Positions 56,231-64,000 of a DNA stretch of 64,000 nucleotides are shown piece by piece. The DNA lies in contig MU863921.1 in assembly GCA_033296885.1 (NCBI GenBank), positions 184,366 through 248,365 on the forward strand, given 5' to 3'. Below the pieces are notes generated by a model, which saw only the letters and a program-made list of their open reading frames with translations, did no database searches and was not told the DNA's origin. The translations under genes and the position numbers were made by a program. Within the stretch, counting starts at the first letter, position 1; every line of letters starts with the position of its first letter. The stretch is from Triangularia verruculosa. Taxonomy: Eukaryota; Ascomycota; Sordariomycetes; Sordariales; Podosporaceae.

Positions 56231-57979
56231 ATGGCCACGATCGAGCCGAGATTAATACACCTCCTCAATAACTCTCAAACTCCTGATCTTCCTCCGATTC
56301 AGAGCTTGCCCCTGGACGTCTCGGCCGGACAATCTCAGTCGCTCTCCTTGCCTCCGCTCGAACCAGATAGTAGTCAAAGAGGGAGTGATCGAAATGGACC
56401 AAATCAAATACCGCCGATTTCACAGCTTCCGGGGATCGGTTCGTTGACCGAAGATCCTTCCTCTCTTCTCGACAATTCAACTCAACTGACTGCATCGGCC
56501 CGCCCCCTACACCTCCTGCTTGGCGAACCAGAACCGGCTGGCCCCTCGCCCTTTTCACTCCGCAGGATCGTCGATAATACACCAGAAGCTCCAGATGACG
56601 CATCTAACAAGAAAAGACATCGCGCACTGACGACTAAGGATGATTTCGTTCAACTACCTCAGCCCCTGAAAAAACAAAAGTCGGCACAGCTTGTTCAGCG
56701 GGGGGTGGTACCACCGATCATCGCCGGCCTTCACCAGCCCCCACCCAACGCTGCTGTCTTTCCACCCATCACTTCGAATCCCTATCACGATGGCGAACCT
56801 TCGAACCTGGGTCTCTTCAAAGACTTTGAAGATCGGTCTCTTCCTCTGCATCTTCAACAACACCGACCCCAACCGCCACAGCCGCCACCTCCACAGCAAC
56901 AACAACAACCGCACATCATCCTAGAGATAGACAAAAGTATCGAGCTGAGGGCGAAGAGACGGGCCACGAAACCGAGGAAGAAGTGGACGGACGAGGAGAC
57001 CAACAACCTGTTGCTCGGGGTGAGCAAGCATGGAGTTGGAAAGTGGACAAATATCTTGGAGGATCCAGAATTCAAATTCAACGGCCGGTCCGCGGGAGAT
57101 CTCAAAGACCGATTCAGGACATGTTGCCCGGACGAGTTACGAGGGCAGTTGGTCAAAAAGCGTTCTGAAAACGGGGACGCCCAGACCCCATCATCTGAGC
57201 CAGTTCAACAAAGTGACAACTTGAGACCCAAGAATGGTTTGCATCTTGAGGATATACTGAGTGACGAACGGCCAGGTGTCGTGGCGCCCGAGGGTGACAG
57301 ACAGTCCTCATCAGCACAGCCAGACTCGGACCCACCACCAAAACCTAGGAAGAGTAGAGCCCACAGGAAGAAAATGGAAGACTTGGTCGAGCTTGGAATT
57401 TGTGGTCCTTTTAAGAAATCACATCGTCGAGAACGACGGCCATTCACCGATGAAGACGACAAGCAGATTCTTCATGGCCTCGAGCAGTATGGACCATCAT
57501 GGACCAAGATCCAAAGGGATCCAAAGTACAATCTGTCGAGCCGGCAACCCACCGATCTCCGTGACCGAGTAAGGAACAAGTACCCAGATGTCTACAACCA
57601 TATCGAGAAGGGCACCCTTCAGAGTGGGGATGCCGGCCGAAGGACGAACCTGCTGGAGCCATCTGTCAATACAACCATCGAGAAGTCACTGGCCTCAGCT
57701 GGCTCGAATCCCTTGGAACCCCAACTGAATCACTCTAGGTCCAAGGAGGAGATGACACGATGGACGACAGCCTCGAGCTATTACGAGTCGACGGAATCTT
57801 TACCTGGTCTTACCGATGTTTTTGATATGAACAACGAGAATGGTTCCGGGATTAATATCGGCCGACTCTTGCTGGATGATTCTCAAGGTCTCGGTGATCA
57901 GATGAGGTTCATGCCCCATGATGGAACGTCGAACAGCGCCTCGCCAGCTGCGGACCCTCGCTCATCACAGCACAGATAA
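56231..57979 (+). CDS. Teb1/Tbf1-like protein with two telobox Myb domains
   Basis: Single exon, 582 residues. The first Myb lies at about 249-298 (KWTDEETNNLLLGVSKHG, ending GDLKDRFRTCCP). The second is at about 403-452 (PFTDEDDKQILHGLEQYG, ending TDLRDRVRNKYP). The DLKDRFR/DLRDRVR helix is the telobox signature of proteins that read TTAGGG. Two such domains in one chain, separated by a disordered linker, match fission yeast Teb1 (Mug152), a transcription factor that binds telomere-like repeats in promoters. N-terminal residues 1-245 are Ser/Pro-rich with a Pro/Gln run (PQPPQPPPPQQQQQ). A basic patch (KRRATKPRKK) just before the first Myb is a likely nuclear signal. Confidence 0.88.
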   Translation: MATIEPRLIHLLNNSQTPDLPPIQSLPLDVSAGQSQSLSLPPLEPDSSQRGSDRNGPNQIPPISQLPGIGSLTEDPSSLLDNSTQLTASARPLHLLLGEPEPAGPSPFSLRRIVDNTPEAPDDASNKKRHRALTTKDDFVQLPQPLKKQKSAQLVQRGVVPPIIAGLHQPPPNAAVFPPITSNPYHDGEPSNLGLFKDFEDRSLPLHLQQHRPQPPQPPPPQQQQQPHIILEIDKSIELRAKRRATKPRKKWTDEETNNLLLGVSKHGVGKWTNILEDPEFKFNGRSAGDLKDRFRTCCPDELRGQLVKKRSENGDAQTPSSEPVQQSDNLRPKNGLHLEDILSDERPGVVAPEGDRQSSSAQPDSDPPPKPRKSRAHRKKMEDLVELGICGPFKKSHRRERRPFTDEDDKQILHGLEQYGPSWTKIQRDPKYNLSSRQPTDLRDRVRNKYPDVYNHIEKGTLQSGDAGRRTNLLEPSVNTTIEKSLASAGSNPLEPQLNHSRSKEEMTRWTTASSYYESTESLPGLTDVFDMNNENGSGINIGRLLLDDSQGLGDQMRFMPHDGTSNSASPAADPRSSQHR

Positions 57980-58686
57980 GCTGGATCGAAGGCTGTTTCT
58001 CAATCGTGGGACCAGAACTCTCGCCACGTGTGTGTCACTGTTTTAATTTCGGGGTCTTCTTCCGTTGTTGAGCGGAATACTTGCTTGAAATAGATTGGGG
58101 ATATACATACCTATCGTTACCCGTCACTTGGAATCTGTCTATGTTCTTCCACCACTGGCTTTTTGGTTACTTTAGCGACTTCTCTATTTCTCACTTGTTG
58201 TTTTCATCATTATTGTCACTTTGTCCGGGTATACACAGTACCTTCTAGACAGCGGCATCGTCCCGCTGTGGACGGATGGGATGGGCAAGACGCACACACA
58301 GTTACAACCATTACTATAACTTATAGGTTTAGAAAAAGAGAGCAATCTCTGCGCTGCCTTGGGCGGATCGGAAAGCATCATCCTGATTTGGTATTCCTTC
58401 TTGATCAAAGGTTGACTGGGTTCATTTTGTCTAGCGTTTGTTCTAGCATTTGTAGCTACAGTACTCGCTCCCATGGCTTCGGTTCTGTCTTGGTAACTGC
58501 TTGCTTGCTTTGGCTTGTTGTTGGTACCAATGGGTCAAGCTGGGTAGTGTTGACTGGCAAAAGAATTCAAAGTTTGAGTGGATTTTCGGGGTTCTACTGA
58601 TTGGACTAGATTTGTGGCTTGTTGGTGTTGTTGGAATAGGTATCTCGCCAAGAGGGGGTACGTATGTACATGATGACCAGGGGAAC

Positions 58687-58697
58687 AACCCTAACCC
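58687..58697. promoter_or_regulatory. Telobox (AACCCTAACCC) upstream of rps4
   Basis: One and a half copies of the CCCTAA telomere unit lie 217-227 nt before the rps4 ATG. It fits the DNA site of telobox Myb proteins such as Tbf1 and Teb1. Confidence 0.55.
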
Positions 58698-58804
58698 GAA
58701 TCCCTGACGAAGTCTGAATGCAAAGCACCCCCCACTTGAGCTCAGTTTGTGCACAGACCATACTTTCTGCCAAACTCTACCGCTTGCCTTCCCCACCAAA
58801 TCTG

Positions 58805-58813
58805 CTAGGGTTT
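58805..58813. promoter_or_regulatory. Telobox (CTAGGGTTT) upstream of rps4
   Basis: A TAGGGTTT core in the opposite orientation to the upstream site, about 101-109 nt before the rps4 ATG. That distance is typical for a core-promoter-proximal activator site. Confidence 0.55.
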
Positions 58814-58913
58814 CCGAGCCACAAATTATTTTTCAATGATTTGGTGCTTCTTCTCACTTCGCGATCTCTGATTCCGTTTTCCTTCGACCAGCACATCGAC
58901 AACAGCCGCCAAA

Positions 58914-60069
58914 ATGGGTAGAGGACCGTAAGTCTACCCGACCCCCAGCATTCAGTGAGATTAGAAACGCCAATTATGAAGAAAACAATGTCGAAAGATG
59001 TCGGGCTCTTCAAAATTGGTCGTAGATGGTCGTCGCCAACTCGGCTGATGGCAAACTCAAAATCGTCAAACCTCGCGATACTGACTCTTTGGCAACAGAA
59101 AGAAGCACCAGAAGCGCCTTAGCGCTCCCCACCACTGGCTCCTGGACAAACTGTCCGGTGTCTATGCCCCTCGCCCATCCGCTGGTCCTCACAAGCTCCG
59201 CGAGTGCATGCCCTTGATTGTCTTCGTTCGCAACAGACTCAAGTATGCGCTCAACTTCCGCGAGACCCGCGCTATCCTCATGCAGCGCCTGGTCAAGGTT
59301 GACGGCAAGGTCCGTACCGACATGACCTACCCCGCCGGCTTCATGGACGTCATCAGCATCGAGAAGACTGGCGAGAACTTCCGTCTCGTCTACGACACCA
59401 AGGGTCGCTTCACCGTTCACCGCATCGGTGAGGAGGAGTCCAAGTACAAGCTCGGCAAGGTCAAGCGTGTTCAGCTCGGCCGTGGTGGTGTCCCATTCTT
59501 GGTTACGCATGATGCGAGAACGTGAGTTCTTCCGACATCTATCAGCCGTTGGACCAAGCTTTGGTTGACATCGTGTGGGCAATTTCTCTCTCTTGAGATT
59601 CTCCACGTATATATGTGGTGATGAAGAGGGGGAAAGTTCTGCCCCACGATTGACACAGATAAGCACTGGATCTATACGGTTGGTACGTTGAATCTCTGCC
59701 CCAGGTTAGCTAACGATATTCGACAGCATCCGCTTCCCCGACCCCTTGATCAAGGTCAACGACACTGTCAAGATCAACCTTGAGACTGGCAAGATCGAGG
59801 ACTTTGTCAAGTTTGACACTGGCGCCATCGCCATGGTTACCGGCGGTCGTAACATGGGTCGTGTTGGTGTCGTCACCCACCGTGAGCGTCACGATGGAGG
59901 CTTCAACATTGTCCATATCAAGGACGCCATTGACAACTCGTTTGCCACCCGTGAAAGCAACGTTTTCATCATCGGCCAGGAGAAGCCCTGGATCTCCCTG
60001 CCCAAGGGCAAGGGTGTCAAGCTCACCATTGCTGAGGAGCGTGACCGCAAGCGCGCCCTTGGCAACTAA
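58914..60069 (+). CDS. rps4: 40S ribosomal protein S4
   Basis: Three exons, 58914-58927, 59099-59521 and 59727-60069, with introns of 171 and 205 nt, encode 259 residues, close to the family's usual 261. Exon 1 codes only MGRGP; the join gives [22 protein letters not shown]. The second join gives [17 protein letters not shown]. The S4e core follows, with a KOW-type segment ([24 protein letters not shown]) and the end [11 protein letters not shown]. It belongs to the small ribosomal subunit. A first exon of only a few codons is common in fungal ribosomal-protein genes. A telobox pair lies upstream. Confidence 0.97.
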
Positions 60070-63000
60070 ATTCACTGAGAAGTGGGTTTGGTACTTGATG
60101 AATCAACGGGAAAAGGGACAGCAGGGATTGGGAACAAAAAGGATGGCGTTACCGGAATGTCACTTTAGGTTTAGGCTCAGAGCCTCTCCTGGCTTAACTA
60201 GATACCACTGGGTCAGGATTTGACCCCCAATAACTGGACTGCTCTCCCGATGAAGTTACTGCTGTTGCCGGTGATTGTCTGTATGTGATGGAATGTCTCT
60301 GTAGCTGGAGGACGCCATGATGGCGGAGTCGACCCCCATTCTCATCCCGTGTATGCCCCAAGGGAGGATCATATTCCTTGGCCAGATCCCGTGGTGTCAT
60401 GGCGGTGAAGGATCACATCTAGTTTCCCCTGCATCCACAAGCCACATCGAAAGGTTTTTTTTTCTTTTTTTCTCTTTTTTTTTCTCGACAAGCAATACCG
60501 AAAACTGACAGGTCAAGCTTGTATCGCCGGTGGGTGGTTGTGCGGGGAGCCAGAACCAAGGAAGAGACTGCCACCCCCCCCGCTCTTCTCAAGACTTTTG
60601 GGAGTCCACATCCGAATCGGTCTTTTCGCATGCGTGGGTATATGTACGTTTGACTGCCTACTGCCAATTTGTTTTTCCAGGTTATTGGTAGGTTTGAGAC
60701 GGGTGGATTTCAAAGGAGGCCGAGAAAGCTCTAGGCAGCTGCTTCAAGGGGCGTCTTGCCTTCTAGTTGCCCCAACGAGGATGTCCCATCTTTTGGTGTG
60801 TTTACGAATTTTAGAGGGTTTTTCGTGGGGGGTGTCTTGCCTCTGATTAGCCCCGTGTTGACTGTTCCTTCTTTGGTGTTTTACGAATCTTTGAGAGAGT
60901 CGAGGTAGGTATTACTGTCTGGAATTTCGGGAGGATCTTGAGAAGCGCTTTCGACATGAGTATACACTTTTCAAGGCATGGGTTCAGCGGTCATGATGGT
61001 AACGAAATGATAATCTGATGCTGAATGGGTGGTTTTCTGGGTGCAAGGCTACGGGTGATGATGGGAGGAGCGGAAAGCAAAGGAAAAGGGGGGAGCCGTT
61101 GATACCCGAGAGTATGCTTGAGATGTAGGCCCGTCTGCCTCCTGAAGGATGATGGGCAGCGAGAAGTTATGCCAGTTATCTGGGGCTATTGTTATGTCAA
61201 CTCAAGCTAGCGAAGTTGAAGCTGGGAAGAATCTTGTTTTCTGATTTCTCAATGACCTGTTCAGACCCCGAAAATCAACTTGTGGTTTCTCACCGGCTCG
61301 GGAAAAAGTACCAGGTAGTATGCAGTGTACTTTCCTCGGGATCATGTTCCCCTCGGAAGTCTGGGGGGACTGAGGCCTTTCATAACCGGAAAGAAGTCCC
61401 GTGGTCTTGTCAAGTTCATCAGATGTACATGCATGTTTCAAAAAGTTACCGATGCTCATCTAGTGTGCCCCAAGATATGCGTAATATGTACCCCGTGATA
61501 CAGCAAAAAAGCATCAGTAGTTTTGCGGGGAAAATATCTTGGGGCTTTTTGGACAGGTCCGCCGACTTGTCATCCCCAAGCCCGCTCTAGATATGTCGAG
61601 CAACCTGTAACGTGCCGAACTCAGTATTACAATTTGGTAAGTCCAGTCGTGCTGATTCGACAGATTCATACCGGTCATTTTGTTTGTGCGTGAGTAAGCA
61701 AAAAAGAAACACCAGAAAGCAGCTAGATAACCCGCGACTTACCTACTGAAGCAAAGCAAACAATCGGGCGGTGTTGTTCGAGCAAAGGGCCCCAGCCAAC
61801 GACATAGATCATACAGGGCGGCTAGACTTGTGTTATGTGTTGCTGCATGGGTGGTCCCTCTCCCCCACAAGCATTGAATGTCGAGCCGATCTTGGGCTTT
61901 CGATTCTCGCACATCAGACCGCGGTCACGAGACAAGGTGAGATTTTTACCTGCATGCTGAGTTTTGCGTTGGACCAGTCACTTCCTGGTTGAGGTCCACG
62001 ACCGGTAGACAGGTTCCAGGTTCTTAGTTTTGTCTCCTTGGCAATGACTTCCGCCTCGTCCAACGACATGGAAATAAAGTATTGAAAAAGTGCTGTCTTG
62101 TCCAGACTAGTTCACCGAGCAGCGGTGGTATTGGAAAGGCCAGCAGTGCGGAGTTGGACCCATAATGTTCGTATCATTGGCGGCATGGAGCGGCGAACTT
62201 CGCATTTACCAGCTGTGTAGGGTTGATGTTCGACATCTTGTCTTCGTTGCTTGCCTCACCCGGACCTGCCACTACGTTCCACTGCAGCGCTTGACGGCGC
62301 TTCGTTGAGGCGGCCAGGACCAGTGATGGACTCAAGATCGAACGCCACCACATCTTGGAAGCCGAAAAAGTCGGTCAGGGCTTGCCGAGTGCCGCTTCGC
62401 CGCTCTTTTCCTTTCTTCTTCCTGCTCCGACTTTGTGATTACATGAATTCTCCGCGGCTTGACGTTGGAGCAATGTACGTGGCATCTGAATCACAGCTGG
62501 TAATTGCCCACGCATGTGGTGAATCCAGAACCCCATCTTTTGTACACTCTTCTTGAGCGTCCCGTGTAGAGGCCCCGCTGGATCGGTGCGACTGGTGGGC
62601 ACGTGGACTGGAGCTTCTCTCCCATCAATTGGCTTCCATAAACAAAGCCGCGTACGTACTTTGTACTCTGTCAAACAGGAGGCGGCCATTCACCGTCACG
62701 TTGCAGGGCCAAGATTGGTTGTTAGACGAGAGATTCCTCCAGATGCAAGCTTCTGTGCCTTGCAGCGCCGAGATAGCTGGCCATTGAGTTGAGGGCGACA
62801 GGAGGGTTGACAAAACTTGCTGAGGGCTTTTCATCGGGCGTGGGGGTGGTTGATAAAGGACGGGATGGCCGCAACCCAGGCCTACCATTCACTTTCATTG
62901 TCTTGCGTGCCGTCTGTTCAGGCTGAGATGCGTCATATGACAATACCACGAGTGGCAGCTGGGAGAAGAGGAAAAGGCTCTCGGAGTCGATCCCGGCAGG

Positions 63001-63419
63001 CAGGACGAAGGCACGAGACTGGGAACAGACCCGTCTTGTGCAACATGTGAGATGTCTCTGGGGTTGACGGGCAAAGTACTTACGATCGGTTGGTTGGGCT
63101 AGGTTACATGCATGTCGACCAGCCCCTCTTTCAAGGTGTGGTTCAAACAGATTCGGGCACCGGTAGAAATTCACCTGCTTTCAAAGCGCTGGCTCTTGTG
63201 GAAAGACCGAGGGTGATGGCGTCCCATTGTAAGATTCGAACATCAGACCATCAGATAATGGCCTCATAATGATATGAGATCTGATGGGGTTTCTGGATAT
63301 CAAGGAGGAACACTTTCCGCTCAGTGTTTCGAAACTGGACGACAATTAAGACACCCTCTATACGTTGCATCCGAAACGTCGTTTACAACCGTGCGTTTTT
63401 ACCAAGGATCTAGGACCAT
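60070..63419. other. Gene-poor right flank
   Basis: 3.3 kb with no gene I can support. T-rich runs lie at about 60455-60485, probably 3' flank sequence. Open frames at 60538, 61189, 62251 and 62722 (reverse) have random composition, and none shows a domain or matched splice sites. Confidence 0.55.
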
Positions 63420-63900
63420 CTAACTCACCGTTATTTTTATATAATAAATAAAATACTATAATATCGTCTTTTTTATTTTCTGAATTATTTTACTATATTA
63501 TTATATAATTATAATTATATATTTTTTTTTATAATATTTAATATAATATTAAATTTAATATTAATTAAATTTATATTTTAATTCGAAAGTAAATTATACT
63601 GTTATATTATTCGTTTTTACCCTAAATTATATATTAAAATATAGTTTTTTATTATTAAAGTTATATCTTTTAAATAAATTATTTGTAATTAAGTAATTAA
63701 TAAAAAACGCAGCTATTAAAAAAAAGCCGAAAAAATTTAACCTATTAATAATACCTTTAATACCTTTAATACCTTCAATACCTTTAATACCGTAAATCCC
63801 TTTATAATAATTATATTATTAAAGGAAATTATAATAATTTAAATATTATAATAATTTACAATTATTATAAATTTAATAGTATATGTTAAAATAGGTGCTA
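63420..63900. repeat. AT-rich block, likely RIP-degraded repeat
   Basis: The sequence changes sharply from balanced GC to very AT-rich, mostly TA, AAT and TTA words, with almost no C:G pairs, then recovers at about 63890. This is the look of transposon copies mutated by repeat-induced point mutation (C to T at CpA) in sordariomycetes. No coding frame survives and no terminal repeat can be placed. Mitochondrial-like or centromeric AT DNA is an alternative. Confidence 0.6.
63750..63803. repeat. 9-bp minisatellite, six AATACCTTT units
   Basis: Six head-to-tail copies lie inside the AT-rich block. Units 1, 2 and 4 match exactly; the others differ at one or two positions (AATACCTTC, AATACCGTA, AATCCCTTT). 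Confidence 0.85.
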
Positions 63901-64000
63901 TTGAAGCCTGTAAATATAGGCTCAAATAGCTATCGGCGCAGTACACTGAGAGCGAAGAAGACTTTGACTGCAGCATTCGACAGTTGCCGGGGCACTGAAG

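Larger units (their letters stand above)
57980..58913. promoter_or_regulatory. rps4 promoter region with two telobox motifs
   Basis: 934 nt between the double-Myb stop and the rps4 ATG. AACCCTAACCC at 58687-58697 and CTAGGGTTT at 58805-58813 (reverse complement AAACCCTAG) lie about 220 and 105 nt before the ATG. Ribosomal-protein promoters of many ascomycetes carry such Tbf1-type sites. The last 90 nt are C/T-rich. Confidence 0.6.

Noticed and set aside
58928..59098. snoRNA in rps4 intron 1
   Set aside because: A CTGATGG and a CTGA lie only about 40 nt apart, and no true RTGATGA is present.
59522..59726. Box C/D snoRNA in rps4 intron 2
   Set aside because: GTGATGA at 59618-59624 fits box C, but no CTGA box D occurs in the intron, so the pair is incomplete.
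62722..63174. Reverse frame of 150 codons near the right edge
   Set aside because: No domain, no composition bias, and it overlaps forward frames of equal quality.

Overview
This window is nuclear DNA from a filamentous ascomycete, most likely a sordariomycete and plausibly Sordariales. The evidence is short spliceosomal introns (54-74 nt, GT...AG with CTGAC or CTAAC branch sites), genes on both strands with long untranslated spacers, fungus-only families (class III GPI chitinase, Mid2-like wall sensor, Aim11, two-Myb telobox factor), and a sharply AT-rich block at the right edge like a RIP-mutated repeat. I saw no bacterial operon, rRNA, tRNA or CRISPR array. The species cannot be named from this sequence.

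Layout. Positions 1-3283 hold no gene I can support. A Nudix hydrolase (3284-3895, +) and a dienelactone hydrolase/Aim2-type protein (4537-5532, +) come next. The SEA/GATOR subunit Sea3/Mtc5 (WDR59 type; 5833-10813, -) shares a divergent promoter region with ubc13 (11546-12174, +). A low-complexity unknown (13702-14508, +) and mitochondrial enoyl thioester reductase etr1 (15864-17144, +) follow. vps34 (17271-20107, -) and nse4 (20555-21921, +) are divergent. Then come a 1,423-residue coiled-coil membrane protein (22382-26653, +), a 2-oxoglutarate/Fe(II) dioxygenase (26833-27852, -), an Aim11-like membrane protein (28509-29201, +), a three-exon unknown (29621-30694, +), a small membrane protein (30837-31443, -) and a 56-codon tail-anchored-looking ORF (31811-31981, +). 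A 2,278-residue coiled-coil protein fills 33621-40524 (-). Two cell-surface genes (42003-42687 and 43867-44670, both -) precede a gene-poor tract of about 6.6 kb. After it come a GPI-type GH18 chitinase with LysM (51291-54286, +), a Teb1/Tbf1-like double-Myb protein (56231-57979, +) and rps4 (58914-60069, +). The last 4 kb is gene-poor and ends in an AT-rich block.

How the genes relate. Most are independent housekeeping genes: TORC1 nutrient signalling (sea3), PI3P/autophagy (vps34), K63 ubiquitin chains (ubc13), SMC5/6 (nse4), mitochondrial fatty-acid synthesis (etr1) and translation (rps4). The secreted protein, the Mid2-like sensor and the chitinase form a loose run of cell-surface genes around the gene-poor tract. 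The most suggestive local link is at 56-60 kb. The double-Myb gene, whose family binds TTAGGG/telobox DNA, lies directly upstream of rps4, and the spacer between them carries two telobox motifs.

Limits. Exon boundaries were read by eye from splice signals, frame continuity and family knowledge. I found no clearly undescribed multi-gene system. The best candidates for new biology are the two very large uncharacterised coiled-coil proteins, the hairpin-bearing insert in the dioxygenase intron, and the telobox pair upstream of rps4.
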